Below are positions 33,980 through 42,623 of a DNA stretch of 64,000 nucleotides, in pieces (the stretch's first letter is position 1; each line of letters begins with the position of its first letter). Below the pieces are notes generated by a model that worked only from the letters and a program-made list of their open reading frames with translations, did not search any database and had not been told where the DNA came from. The position numbers and the translations under genes are program-made. The stretch spans positions 1 to 64,000 of the forward strand of contig JAFVCV010000040.1 of NCBI GenBank assembly GCA_017478965.1. The letters run 5' to 3'. Origin of the DNA: Ruminococcus sp. Lineage in GTDB: Bacteria > Bacillota > Clostridia > Oscillospirales > Ruminococcaceae.

Positions 33980-34705
33980 ATGCCCAGATTTTTTGTGGAA
34001 GAACAGGATATAAGCGATAAGACCGCCTTTATCAGGGGCAGCGATGCGGTCCATATAGGCAGGAGCCTGAGAATGAGACTGGGCGATGAGGTGGTGCTGT
34101 GCTGCGGGGGCAAGGACTACCGCTGTGTGCTGAGGACCATCTCTGATGAGTTCTGCACCGCCGAGGTCATCTCTGTAGGCGATGGGGACGGGGAGCCTGA
34201 TCTTAGGCTGACTCTTTTCCAGGCGGTGCCTAAAGGTGATAAGCTGGAGCTGATAGTGCAGAAAGCGGTGGAGCTGGGGGCAGCCAGGATAGTGCCGGTG
34301 CTGACGGCCAGGTGTGTCTCCCGGCCGGATAAGAAGAGTTTTTCAAAGAAACGTGAAAGGCTTGCCAGGATAGCTCTTGAGGCCGCCAAGCAGTGCGGCA
34401 GGAGCATCGTTCCCGAGGTCGGGGAGCTGGCTGACTTTTCTCAGGCGGCCCAGGAGCTTTGCATGAACGAAAAGGCCCTTATCTGCTATGAAAAGGGCGG
34501 CTTTCCCATGGCGCAGGCCGTGGCGCCCGGCGTAAGGAACGTGGGGCTGTTTATCGGCAGCGAGGGCGGATTTGAGCAGACTGAGGTGGACGCCTGCATA
34601 AGCCTCGGAGCGGTACCCATAGGACTTGGCAAGCGCATACTGCGCTGCGAAACGGCTCCTCTGGCAGCTATCAGCATCATTATGAACCTGACCGGCAATA
34701 TGTGA
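33980..34705 (+). CDS. rsmE: 16S rRNA m3U1498 methyltransferase
   Basis: A 241-residue SPOUT-fold methyltransferase acting on U1498 of 16S rRNA. It starts with the family-typical MPRFFVEEQDI and has the PUA-like N-terminal domain. The trefoil-knot motifs are LFIGSEGGFEQTEV and LGKRILRCETAPLAAISI. The ATG at 33980 is chosen because AGGTGAGGG precedes it. It is isolated from prmA and dnaJ, which often accompany it in Firmicutes. Confidence 0.95.
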   Translation: MPRFFVEEQDISDKTAFIRGSDAVHIGRSLRMRLGDEVVLCCGGKDYRCVLRTISDEFCTAEVISVGDGDGEPDLRLTLFQAVPKGDKLELIVQKAVELGAARIVPVLTARCVSRPDKKSFSKKRERLARIALEAAKQCGRSIVPEVGELADFSQAAQELCMNEKALICYEKGGFPMAQAVAPGVRNVGLFIGSEGGFEQTEVDACISLGAVPIGLGKRILRCETAPLAAISIIMNLTGNM

Positions 34706-34725
34706 AGACCTTTTTGTAGAGTATG

Positions 34726-34749
34726 CGTAATTTGATATATCAAATTACG
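34726..34749. repeat. 24-bp perfect palindrome
   Basis: CGTAATTTGATATATCAAATTACG is an uninterrupted dyad just after rsmE, followed by ATTTTA. It could be a weak terminator, but the lack of a loop fits a dimeric repressor operator as well or better. The next promoter lies about 80 bases downstream. Confidence 0.6.
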
Positions 34750-34826
34750 ATTTTAGCGAGTTGTCATAAATATCCCGTTTTTTTTGAACAAAGTGACGAA
34801 AATTTAAATAAGTTAGTTTGGTGTGC

Positions 34827-34855
34827 TTGATTTTTTATACAGTCTGTGGTATACT
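34827..34855 (+). promoter_or_regulatory. Promoter of the acidic membrane-anchored protein gene
   Basis: TTGATT (34827-34832), 17-bp spacer, TATACT (34850-34855). Confidence 0.75.
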
Positions 34856-34924
34856 AATATCAATCTAATTATAAAGTTAGAAATGATTGGATCTTATTTT
34901 AGTATTGGAAAAGGAGTGTTCAAA

Positions 34925-35260
34925 ATGGGAAGTGTTTTAAAGACATTACTTGCTCTCACTGCTGTTGCAGGCGGTGCAGCTGCTGTTGTGGCTTATAAGA
35001 AGCGTAAGGAACTCGAGGATTATGACTACGAGGACCTTGACGACGATTTTGATGATGTTCTCGATGAGGAGACCTCTCCTGAGGAGGACCTGGACAAGGT
35101 AGAAGAGCCTGTGGAGGACGTTGATCTGGCTGACAAGGCTGCTGAGGTCAAGGATGCCGCTGAGGACGTTGCTGACGAGGTAAAGGATGCTGTTACCGAT
35201 GCAGTTGACGAGATAAAGGACGCTGTTGAAGATGCAACAGACGATCTGAAAGATTTCTAA
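34925..35260 (+). CDS. Small acidic membrane-anchored helical-repeat protein
   Basis: A 111-residue protein. It has one N-terminal hydrophobic segment (MGSVLKTLLALTAVAGGAAAVVAY), then KKRK, then a very acidic DYDYEDLDDDFDD stretch. The C-terminal amphipathic helix has an approximate 11-residue period (DKAAEVKDAAEDVADEVKD...), reminiscent of YtxH/LEA-like general stress proteins. The ATG at 34925 follows AAAGGAGTG. The membrane segment lacks a cleavage site, so it is probably an anchor. Function is unknown. Confidence 0.78.
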   Translation: MGSVLKTLLALTAVAGGAAAVVAYKKRKELEDYDYEDLDDDFDDVLDEETSPEEDLDKVEEPVEDVDLADKAAEVKDAAEDVADEVKDAVTDAVDEIKDAVEDATDDLKDF

Positions 35261-35289
35261 AAAGATATCCGGAATTTTTGATATTTGTG

Positions 35290-35320
35290 AAGTCCGTGCT
35301 TTTGAGTGCGGACTTTTTTT
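35290..35320 (+). terminator. Terminator of the acidic protein gene
   Basis: AAGTCCG (35290-35296) pairs with CGGACTT (35309-35315), followed by T7. Confidence 0.82.
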
Positions 35321-35384
35321 CTGGTGAATGAAAAGTAAGCGCAGGGGCAAGGTTAAAAATATGGCGTATATTTAAAAAATACTG

Positions 35385-35413
35385 TTGAAAAGCAGGGGAT
35401 AATGTGCTATAAT
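35385..35413 (+). promoter_or_regulatory. Sigma-A promoter of the CE2 esterase
   Basis: TTGAAA (35385-35390), 17-bp spacer, TATAAT (35408-35413). Confidence 0.78.
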
Positions 35414-35453
35414 CAAGTATCATAGGCTGCGTGCCTTCGGGGGAGTTGATAGT

Positions 35454-36653
35454 ATGTTCAAAAAAACAGCAGCTGTCCTTCTTGCAGCACTGACGGTCAT
35501 TGGCGTTGGCGCCTGCGGGACGGGAAACAGCGATAACGGGGAAAGCTCTGAGAATACCCAGAGCCAGTCTCAGGAAGGGGAGAAGGATATGAAAAGGGTC
35601 ATGAACGAGGAGAATGTCAAGCTGGTCGGCAGGACCTATCTGGCTGAGAACGGCACTCTCTGGTGCGGGCTCAGCGGTTCCGGAGTCGAGTTCGAGTTCA
35701 CCGGGAAAAAGCTGGATATAATGATAGAGGGGGATAACGTTTCTACCTCCGGCAACAGGAACAATTATTGCAGATTGGCAATTTATGTCAACGGCGAGAG
35801 AGCAGTGGATGATATGCTCAACGATGCGGTCAAGCTCTATACGCCTATCGACGGCGCTGACACCGTCACTGCACAGGTGAAGATAGTCAAGCTTTCCGAG
35901 ACAGCTATGTCAACTATGGGCATAATGCCCATAAACCTCGAAGAGGGCGCAGATATAAAGCCCGCCGCTGTCAAGGCCCACCGGCTGGAGTTCATCGGGG
36001 ACTCCATAACCTGCGGTTACGGCGTTGACGATGAGGATCCCACCCATAATTTCATGACCTCCACTGAGGACGTAACTAAGGCATATGCCTATAAGACCGC
36101 AGAGCTGCTTGACGCTGACTACAGTATGTTCTCCATCAGCGGCTGGGGGATAATTTCCGGATATTCCGGGGACGGTCAGAAGCATGAGGACCAGCAGGTC
36201 CCGCTTTACTATGAGAAGACGGGCTTTTCTTACGGGGCCTTTGACAAAACCAAGCCTGAGAGCATAGACTGGGATTTCGGGAGATATCAGCCTGAGGCCG
36301 TGGTCATCAACCTGGGTACCAACGACGACAGCTATACAGGCGGAAATGCTGACAGGGAAAGGGACTATATCGACAGCTATAAGGAATTTCTCAAGACCGT
36401 CAGGAAGGACTCTCCTGATGCTCATATCTTCCTTGCTCTGGGCATAATGGGCGACAGGCTCTACCCGGCAGTGGAAACCGTTTGCAGCGAGTATAAGGCA
36501 GAAACGGGCGACGAGAATATCAGCACCTTCCATTTTACCCCTCAGGACGCCAATGCGGACGGACTGGCCGCTGACTATCACCCCACTGAGAAGACCCATG
36601 AGAAAGCCGCCGCCGCACTGTCGGAGGAGATAAAGACTGTCATGGGGTGGTAA
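35454..36653 (+). CDS. CE2-type carbohydrate acetyl esterase lipoprotein
   Basis: A 399-residue exported esterase. The lipoprotein signal ends in lipobox VGAC (MFKKTAAVLLAALTVIGVGAC), followed by a Ser/Glu/Gln linker. A jelly-roll domain (about 55-165, VGRTYLAENGTLWCGLSGSG, VNGERAVDDML) leads to an SGNH hydrolase domain (about 175-399). The latter has nucleophile Ser in LEFIGDSITCGYGVDDED, the oxyanion Asn in VINLGTNDDSYTG and the catalytic His in ADYHPTEKTHEKAA. This two-domain order is typical of carbohydrate esterase family 2 (6-O- and xylan deacetylases). It should remove acetyl groups from hemicellulose at the cell surface. A CE4 deacetylase follows 15 bases later. Confidence 0.9.
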   Translation: MFKKTAAVLLAALTVIGVGACGTGNSDNGESSENTQSQSQEGEKDMKRVMNEENVKLVGRTYLAENGTLWCGLSGSGVEFEFTGKKLDIMIEGDNVSTSGNRNNYCRLAIYVNGERAVDDMLNDAVKLYTPIDGADTVTAQVKIVKLSETAMSTMGIMPINLEEGADIKPAAVKAHRLEFIGDSITCGYGVDDEDPTHNFMTSTEDVTKAYAYKTAELLDADYSMFSISGWGIISGYSGDGQKHEDQQVPLYYEKTGFSYGAFDKTKPESIDWDFGRYQPEAVVINLGTNDDSYTGGNADRERDYIDSYKEFLKTVRKDSPDAHIFLALGIMGDRLYPAVETVCSEYKAETGDENISTFHFTPQDANADGLAADYHPTEKTHEKAAAALSEEIKTVMGW

Positions 36654-36668
36654 AACGGAGGTAGTTTT

Positions 36669-37301
36669 ATGAGTGATGAAAAAAAGCTGATAGCGCTGAC
36701 CTTTGACGACGGCCCGGACAGAGTGGCTACGGTATCGGTGCTGGATACTCTGGAGAAATATGGGTGCAGGGCCAGTTTTTTCCTTATTGCTGATAATATC
36801 AGCGAGGATACTGAGGATATCGTAAGGCGTGAAACGGCCCTTGGCCACGAGGTCAACAACCATTCCAGGACCCATGGCTATATGGATAAGATGAGCGCTG
36901 AGGACATAAGGGCGGAGATCGGCTATACCGATGAGATCATAATAAGGCTCACGGGGAAAAGGCCGGTGTTTTTCAGACCGCCCTATATAGCCGTCAGTGA
37001 CAGGCTGTTTGAAACGGTGGAAAAGCCCTTTATCTGCGGTATCGGCAGCAACGACTGGGAAGATGACGTCAGTGCGGAGCAGATCGCTGAAAGCGTTCTC
37101 AGACAGGCCCATGACGGGGCTATAATGCTTTTGCACGATGCAAAGGACAACAGCAGGACACCCGAGGCTGTGAAGACCATAGTACCTGCACTGCTTGAGA
37201 GGGGCTATGAGCTGGTGACGCTTGGGGAACTTTTCCGCCGCAAGGGAGAGACTCCTAAGAGAGGCGGGATACTATATTCGAGAGTACCCCAGGATAAGTG
37301 A
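36669..37301 (+). CDS. CE4 polysaccharide deacetylase without signal peptide
   Basis: A 210-residue NodB-fold deacetylase. Motif 1 is TFDDGP (catalytic base and metal Asp), motif 2 is NHSRTHGYMD (HSxxH metal site), motif 3 is FFRPPYI, and motifs 4-5 are SNDWEDD and MLLHDA. Family members remove N- or O-acetyl groups from peptidoglycan, chitin or xylan outside the cell. Here the protein starts right at MSDEKKLIALTFDDGP with GGAGG upstream and no signal or membrane segment, so it looks cytosolic. It is probably co-transcribed with the CE2 esterase. Confidence 0.88.
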   Translation: MSDEKKLIALTFDDGPDRVATVSVLDTLEKYGCRASFFLIADNISEDTEDIVRRETALGHEVNNHSRTHGYMDKMSAEDIRAEIGYTDEIIIRLTGKRPVFFRPPYIAVSDRLFETVEKPFICGIGSNDWEDDVSAEQIAESVLRQAHDGAIMLLHDAKDNSRTPEAVKTIVPALLERGYELVTLGELFRRKGETPKRGGILYSRVPQDK

Positions 37302-37306
37302 GTATA

Positions 37307-37323
37307 CTATATTAATAATATAG
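37307..37323. repeat. 17-bp AT-rich dyad before rimM
   Basis: CTATATTAATAATATAG is symmetric about its central base. It lies just after the deacetylase stop and about 45 bases before rimM. It may be an operator or a weak hairpin. Confidence 0.4.
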
Positions 37324-37367
37324 CTGAAATAATGCCCGTGCTGACGGGCGGCAAGGAGCGAGGTCCA

Positions 37368-37886
37368 ATGAAAGGTCTGCTGGAGGCAGGTAAGATAGTT
37401 TCAGTCTTCGGGCTGAAGGGCGAGGTGAAGGTCCAGCCATGGTGCGACAGCCCCGGATTTCTCTGTGAGTTCGATACTCTTTACTATAAAAGCGGCACCC
37501 CTGTGAAGATCGAAAAAAGCAGGGTCGCCAAAAATCTGGTCATTATCAAGATAGAAGGCGTTGACTCCGTGGAGCAGGCACAGAAACTGCGCAGCCGTGT
37601 GCTCTATATCGACAGGGAAGACGTTGAGCTGGAGGAGGGCTGCTATTTTGTCCAGGACCTTATCGGGCTCAGAGTAGTCGATGCGGACACAGGCAGGGAG
37701 TACGGCACCCTGACAGAGGTCTCTCAGACCGGAGCAAACGACGTTTACCATATCAAAAGCAGTGACGGGAAGATGTACTATATCCCCGCTATCCCTCAGG
37801 TGGTGGCAAGGACCGACATCGAGGGGGGAGTTATGGAGATAACCCCGTTAGACGGGCTTTTTGACGATGCGGAGGAGGTAAAATGA
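37368..37886 (+). CDS. rimM: 16S rRNA processing protein RimM
   Basis: A 172-residue ribosome maturation factor for the 30S head. It has LLEAGKIVSVFGLKGEVKVQPWCDSP at the start (N-terminal RimM barrel) and the C-terminal PRC-barrel (YFVQDLIGLRVVDADTG, YIPAIPQVV). The ATG at 37368 follows AAGGAGCGAGG. It overlaps trmD by ATGA. The usual rpsP upstream and rplS downstream are missing here. Confidence 0.95.
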   Translation: MKGLLEAGKIVSVFGLKGEVKVQPWCDSPGFLCEFDTLYYKSGTPVKIEKSRVAKNLVIIKIEGVDSVEQAQKLRSRVLYIDREDVELEEGCYFVQDLIGLRVVDADTGREYGTLTEVSQTGANDVYHIKSSDGKMYYIPAIPQVVARTDIEGGVMEITPLDGLFDDAEEVK

Positions 37887-38617
37887 ATATCGACATCGCT
37901 ACCCTGTTCCCGGAGATGCTGGAGAATTATCTTTCTCAGAGCATAGTGGGAAGAGCCAGGGCAAAGGAGATATTCACCGTCAGCTGCCATAATATCAGGG
38001 ACTATACCAAGGACAAACACCGCCGGGTTGACGATACTCCCTACAGCGAGCAGAAGGGTATGCTGATGCAGTGCGACCCTATCTATAACTGTTTCTGCGC
38101 TGTGACTGAGGGTAGGCCAAGACCTCATGTTATCTATATGTCCCCTCAGGGCAGGACCCTGACACAGAAGAAGGCTTTAGAGCTTGCGAGGAAAGAGAGC
38201 CTTTTCATATTATGCGGACATTATGAGGGGGTAGATGAGAGGATCATCGAGACTCTGGTGGACGAGGAGATATCTATAGGCGACTACGTCCTGACAGGGG
38301 GCGAGCTGCCGGCACTGGTGCTGGTGGACGCTGTGGTCAGGATGCTGGAGGGGACCCTTTCCCAGCCGGACTGCTACGAGGACGAGAGCCATTTCAGGGG
38401 CCTGCTGGAGTATCCGCAGTATACGAGGCCCGAGGTCTGGCACGATATGAGGGTGCCGGAGATACTGCTTTCGGGCCACCATGCCAATATAAAAAAATGG
38501 CGTCACGAACAGGCGCTCTTAGCCACAGCAAGAAAGCGCCCGGACTTGCTGGAGGGCCTTGCGCTCAGTGACGAAGATTTGGCTATTATACACAAAGTTA
38601 GTGAAAATGATGAATAA
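37883..38617 (+). CDS. trmD: tRNA (guanine-N1-)-methyltransferase
   Basis: A 244-residue SPOUT methyltransferase making m1G37 in tRNA, which prevents frameshifting. Motifs: ATLFPEMLENYLSQSIVGRA, DDTPYSEQKGMLMQ, YMSPQGRTLTQKKA, LCGHYEGVDERI, EISIGDYVLTGGELPALVLVDAVVRMLEG, and C-terminal YTRPEVW. It is translationally coupled to rimM. The downstream 298 bases hold no gene but carry the ptsH promoter. Confidence 0.96.
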   Translation: MNIDIATLFPEMLENYLSQSIVGRARAKEIFTVSCHNIRDYTKDKHRRVDDTPYSEQKGMLMQCDPIYNCFCAVTEGRPRPHVIYMSPQGRTLTQKKALELARKESLFILCGHYEGVDERIIETLVDEEISIGDYVLTGGELPALVLVDAVVRMLEGTLSQPDCYEDESHFRGLLEYPQYTRPEVWHDMRVPEILLSGHHANIKKWRHEQALLATARKRPDLLEGLALSDEDLAIIHKVSENDE

Positions 38618-38793
38618 AAAGGGGCTTGTTTTTCGGCATATCAACCATGATTGTTAAAAGATTTTGTATAAAGTGATACAAAATGGAGCACTTGGTTATA
38701 AAAAATCAATAAAAACATCTGCTTAATGTTTGGCTGACATAGGTGAAGTATACGAAAATGAGCTTCCCGAAGTTGGTTTGTCTAAAATTTGCG

Positions 38794-38822
38794 TTGACTA
38801 AAAAAGAGTTGTCGGGTATAAT
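38794..38822 (+). promoter_or_regulatory. Sigma-A promoter of ptsH
   Basis: TTGACT (38794-38799), 17-bp spacer, TATAAT (38817-38822). The rest of 38618-38793 is AT-rich, with no gene visible. Confidence 0.82.
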
Positions 38823-38915
38823 ATTATTAAGATGAACGAAGGGCCTGAGGGCCCTGCGCTTGTCCTGCTTTATGAAGTGAGTTTTTGACTTTATCAGGGA
38901 TTGGAGAGATTGAAA

Positions 38916-39188
38916 ATGTTACAGAATACGGTTGTTGTTCAGAATCAGGTCGGCCTTCATGCACGTCCTGCTACATTCTTTATCCAGAAGGCAAATGAGT
39001 TCAAGTCCTCTATCTGGATCGAGAAGGAAGACAGAAGAGTAAATGCCAAGAGCCTGCTGGGTATCCTTTCACTGGGTATAGTTGGCGGCACTACCATCAA
39101 GATCATCGCTGACGGCGCTGACGAGGAAGAGGCTGTCAAGGGCCTGGTAGATCTGGTAGACAGCGGTTTCTCTGAGGAGGCCAGGTGA
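38916..39188 (+). CDS. ptsH: Phosphocarrier protein HPr
   Basis: A 90-residue HPr relaying phosphate from enzyme I to sugar-specific EIIA. His15 is in QVGLHARPATFF. The regulatory Ser46 lies in the motif NAKSLLGILSLGI, as in Gram-positive HPr controlled by HPr kinase (catabolite repression through CcpA). The ATG at 38916 follows GGAGAG by 7 bases; an upstream TTG frame is less likely. It is monocistronic with its own promoter and terminator, unlike the common ptsHI operon. Confidence 0.96.
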   Translation: MLQNTVVVQNQVGLHARPATFFIQKANEFKSSIWIEKEDRRVNAKSLLGILSLGIVGGTTIKIIADGADEEEAVKGLVDLVDSGFSEEAR

Positions 39189-39260
39189 TCGGCCGGCTGA
39201 CCGCTTGCTGTCTGCATGGATAATTACGGATAACATCTGATCTTATATCATAGTATCATC

Positions 39261-39293
39261 GACCGCCGCTATTCCGGCGGTCATTTGATTTTT
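39261..39293 (+). terminator. Terminator of ptsH
   Basis: GACCGCCG (39261-39268) pairs with CGGCGGTC (39275-39282), followed by a T-rich tail. Confidence 0.8.
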
Positions 39294-39520
39294 TATGGGG
39301 TCGGTCCTCTGAGGGCATAAGAGATGAAATTTTATCTCTTCGTAGAATTTTTTTGTGATCGTTTGTGGAAAACTTACAATAGCCCTTGTAATTTTACATT
39401 GTGTTCACACATTTGACTGAAAAATATGTTACAATTTGTAATAAATTAGGCTGCGTTAGGCTGCCTGGAACGTAAAGTAAAAAGTTTTTTTAATTTTTCA
39501 CACTTTTTACTATAAAAGAC

Positions 39521-39549
39521 TTGCAAAATTTCATCGTTTTTGGTATAAT
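39521..39549 (+). promoter_or_regulatory. Promoter of the PucR-like regulator
   Basis: TTGCAA (39521-39526), 17-bp spacer, TATAAT (39544-39549). A second possible promoter lies about 100 bases upstream (TTGACT near 39414). The remainder of 39294-39520 shows no gene. Confidence 0.75.
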
Positions 39550-39560
39550 TATAGTAATGA

Positions 39561-39597
39561 GTTGCTGCGGGCCGCAGTATGTGTCTGCGGGGCAGCT
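39561..39597 (+). other. GC-rich hairpin in the regulator's 5' leader
   Basis: GTTGCTGC...CGCAG and CTGCG...GGCAGC can fold into an imperfect stem around TATGTGT, just downstream of the transcription start and about 40 bases before the start codon. There is no U-tract, so it is not a terminator. It may stabilise the mRNA or bind a regulator. Confidence 0.45.
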
Positions 39598-39634
39598 TAA
39601 TGGACCAAAATTTGCAAGCAGAGGGGAATAACTT

Positions 39635-40720
39635 ATGTCAAACAGATTATTTCAGAGTGTAGTTCATCAGATGCGTGATACCATCGACTGCGTGATAGGC
39701 GTTATAGACGAAACTGCTACTATCATCGCCTGCTCAGAGCTTGGGCAAGTGGGCACTACCAATGAGTTCGTGTCCCTGGACCTTGGGGATTCGCATGATA
39801 TATTTGTGCGTGACGGGTATACCTATAAGCCCTTTGGTGCGCATATGAAGCCTGACTATGCGGTGTTCGTTGAAGGCACCGATGAGGTTGCTGCCAAGTA
39901 TGCAAGTATCCTTGCCATAACCCTTTCGAGCATCAAGCAGTACTACGACGAGAAGTATGACCGCAATAACTTCATCAAGAACGTGGTGCTGGACAATGTG
40001 CTGCCCGGCGACGTTCATGTCAAGGCCAGAGAGCTCCATTTCAGTTCTGATATCTCCCGTGTGGTCCTTCTCATAAGGATAGTTTCGTCCAACGACGTTT
40101 CGGCCTATGATGTTATACAGAACCTGTTCCCGGATAAGAACAAGGACTTCGTGTTCAATATAACAGAGAGCGATATCGTGCTGGTCAAGGAGGTCACTGC
40201 GGGCATAGAGACCAAGGATCTGGAAAAGCTGGCGAGGTCGATCTCCGATACTCTCTCCAGCGAGTTCTATACCAGAGTCAATGTTGGTATAGGCACGGTC
40301 GTTGAAGGCGTAAAGGACCTGGCACGCTCCTTCAAGGAGGCTCAGGTGTCCCTGGAGGTCGGCAAGGTATTTGATACCGACAAGAATATCGTTTCCTACG
40401 ACGATCTGGGTATTGCAAGGCTCATTTATCATCTGCCTACTACCCTGTGCGAGACATTCCTCAAAGAAGTGTTCAAGAAGGGTTCTATCGAGTCTCTAGA
40501 CCATGAGACCCTGTTCACTATACAGAAGTTTTTCGAGAACAATCTGAATGTTTCGGAAACTTCAAGAAAACTGTTCGTACACAGAAATACTCTGGTGTAC
40601 AGACTTGAAAAGATCAAAAAGCTTACAGGCCTGGACCTGAGAGAGTTCGACCACGCTATCATCTTCAAGATAGCCCTGATGGTAAAGAAGTATCTCTCGG
40701 CTAATCCCGTCAAGTTCTGA
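39635..40720 (+). CDS. PucR/CdaR-like transcriptional regulator
   Basis: A 361-residue regulator. The N-terminal sensory region (about 1-110, IGVIDETATIIACSE) resembles sugar-diacid or GAF-like input. A middle GGDEF-like degenerate region follows. The C-terminal PucR helix-turn-helix (about 300-355) is recognised from FFENNLNVSETSRKLFVHRNTLVYRLEKIKKLTGLD. CdaR and PucR proteins activate sugar-acid or purine catabolism, but here the neighbours are ftsE, ftsX and cell-wall hydrolases. The target could be that cluster or the gene itself. AGAGGGG precedes the ATG. Confidence 0.88.
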   Translation: MSNRLFQSVVHQMRDTIDCVIGVIDETATIIACSELGQVGTTNEFVSLDLGDSHDIFVRDGYTYKPFGAHMKPDYAVFVEGTDEVAAKYASILAITLSSIKQYYDEKYDRNNFIKNVVLDNVLPGDVHVKARELHFSSDISRVVLLIRIVSSNDVSAYDVIQNLFPDKNKDFVFNITESDIVLVKEVTAGIETKDLEKLARSISDTLSSEFYTRVNVGIGTVVEGVKDLARSFKEAQVSLEVGKVFDTDKNIVSYDDLGIARLIYHLPTTLCETFLKEVFKKGSIESLDHETLFTIQKFFENNLNVSETSRKLFVHRNTLVYRLEKIKKLTGLDLREFDHAIIFKIALMVKKYLSANPVKF

Positions 40721-40801
40721 CGGAGGGCCTGTGGTGAAGGGACTGGGCGGCAGATATAGATATTTTGTCCGGTCCTGAATACTATAAGGCGGTGTAAAAT
40801 T

Positions 40802-41500
40802 TTGGTAGAATTCAAAGACGTATCAGTCACTTACCAGGCCAGCGGCGTTGACGCACTCAACAAGGTGAACCTGAAGATAAACGACGGTGATTTTGCGTTT
40901 ATCGTGGGACCGTCGGGTGCGGGCAAGTCTACTCTCATCAAGCTTGTGCTGAAAGAGATAGACGCTACCAGCGGCACGGTGCTGGTGAACGGTTTCAACC
41001 TGAGAAAGCTCAGGAGGGGCAAGGTGCCTGCGCTGAGGAGGACCATAGGCGTGGTCTTCCAGGACTTCAGGCTCATACCCACGATGACGGTCTATGAGAA
41101 CGTGGCATTCGTGCTGAGGGTCATAGATGCACCTGCAAAGTATATAAGGAGCAGAGTGCCGTACGTTATCAGCCTGGTGGGACTTTCTGATAAGGCTAAG
41201 TGCTATCCCACAGAGCTTTCCGGCGGCGAACAGCAGAGAGTGGCTCTGGCAAGGGCGCTGGTCAACGACCCTCAGCTGATAATCGCTGATGAGCCGACGG
41301 GTAATATAGACCCCGCACTTTCGTATGAGATAGTCGAGCTGCTCAAGGGCATCAACGACTGCGGGACCACTATACTGATGGTCACTCATGAGCATGACCT
41401 GGTCCGCTACTTCGGCGGAAGGATCATCAACATCAATAAGGGGAGTATCGACTTCGACAGGATAGTTGAAGGATCGGGAGGTGCTGCAAATGAAGCCTAG
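40802..41500 (+). CDS. ftsE: Cell division ATP-binding protein FtsE
   Basis: A 232-residue ABC ATPase. Walker A is GPSGAGKSTLI, the signature [16 protein letters not shown], Walker B LIIADEPTGNID, and the H-loop VTHEHD. With FtsX it forms a complex that transmits ATP hydrolysis to peptidoglycan hydrolases outside the cell. The start is a TTG at 40802 after AAGGCGGTG, giving (M)VEFKDVSVTY. It overlaps ftsX by 11 bases. Confidence 0.95.
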   Translation: MVEFKDVSVTYQASGVDALNKVNLKINDGDFAFIVGPSGAGKSTLIKLVLKEIDATSGTVLVNGFNLRKLRRGKVPALRRTIGVVFQDFRLIPTMTVYENVAFVLRVIDAPAKYIRSRVPYVISLVGLSDKAKCYPTELSGGEQQRVALARALVNDPQLIIADEPTGNIDPALSYEIVELLKGINDCGTTILMVTHEHDLVRYFGGRIININKGSIDFDRIVEGSGGAANEA

Positions 41501-42395
41501 CAGTTTCAGGTACCTCATACACCAGGGCGTTACAGGCATATGGAAAAACAGGATGATGACCTTTGCATCATTTTGTATATTGCTGGTGAGCCTGCTGATG
41601 GTAGGACTTGCCAGTCTGACGGCTATAAACCTTACCCGTGTCATAGGGGGCATAGAGGATAAGAGCGAGGTAGTCGTTATAATCAAGGACGGCGCTGCGG
41701 CAGACGAGATGAGGAAGCTCAAGGAAGACCTGGAGAGCATACCCAACGTCAATACCATAGAGCTTTACAGCAAGGAAGAGGCATGGGAGAATATGCTGGA
41801 GAGCATGACCGATGAGGAGAAGGATTTCTTCAGGTATGCCGATGACAACCCCCTGCCGGACACATATAAGCTGACGGTGAAGGACATCGAGCTTATGAAC
41901 GACACCACAGCTATTATCGAGACACTTGACAGCGTGGAGTCTACACAGTCTCCTACAGGGTTCGCTGACGTGCTCATCAATATCAGGAGGATATTCAGTA
42001 TCGTGGCGGCGGCAGTTGTGCTGGCGCTGGTAGTGGTCAGCCTGATAATAATCTCCAATACCACCAGAGCAAGTGTGTTTGCAAGGCGTAAGGAGATAAA
42101 CATTATGAAATACGTGGGCGCCACCAACTCCTTTATCAGGATACCTTTCTTTGTGGAAGGCATGGTGGTGGGCATCGCTGCCGCACTGGGTGCGCTGCTG
42201 CTCACGAAGTTCTCCTATGAGGGCATCTATAACATATTCAGCGATAACTTCAATATCTGGAGCATCCTGGGTATGCAGAAACTGCTGCCGTTCAAGGAGC
42301 TGCTTTTCCCGGTAAGCCTGTCGTATTTGGCGGCAGGTGCGGTCATCGGTGCGGTGGGTACTTCTATCAGTACCGGCAAGCATCTGAAGGTCTGA
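41490..42395 (+). CDS. ftsX: Cell division protein FtsX
   Basis: A 301-residue four-helix permease-like protein. It has an N-terminal cytoplasmic segment (RYLIHQGVTGIWKNRMMTFASFC), TM1 (about 25-45), an extracellular loop of about 110 residues that should contact a coiled-coil hydrolase, and TM2-TM4 (about 170-295) with FARRKEINIMKYVGATNSFIRIPFFVEG. The ATG at 41490 follows GGGAGGTG. Two genes for coiled-coil M23 peptidases lie directly downstream and are the natural partners. Confidence 0.95.
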   Translation: MKPSSFRYLIHQGVTGIWKNRMMTFASFCILLVSLLMVGLASLTAINLTRVIGGIEDKSEVVVIIKDGAAADEMRKLKEDLESIPNVNTIELYSKEEAWENMLESMTDEEKDFFRYADDNPLPDTYKLTVKDIELMNDTTAIIETLDSVESTQSPTGFADVLINIRRIFSIVAAAVVLALVVVSLIIISNTTRASVFARRKEINIMKYVGATNSFIRIPFFVEGMVVGIAAALGALLLTKFSYEGIYNIFSDNFNIWSILGMQKLLPFKELLFPVSLSYLAAGAVIGAVGTSISTGKHLKV

Positions 42396-42623
42396 AGACA
42401 GACTTTTAACGGGAAAGAAAATTTTGACAACATGGGGCAGAAAATGGGGTAAACTATAAGAGGCGCCGGCTGGGCAGGACCTGAAACGGTCTGAAGTTCA
42501 GCTTTGGCGGCGCTTGCTGTATCTTGTTTTCTGCTTTTTTATTTGACAATAGGCGAAAAGTGTAAAAAGACCAGCTGCGGTGAGAGAAAGAAAATGCCGC
42601 AGTACTGACGGAGGTTTTGAGAC

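Noticed and set aside
35910..37136. A 408-codon minus-strand frame across the CE2 and CE4 genes
   Set aside because: Antisense to two clearly recognised enzymes; no motif or ribosome site.
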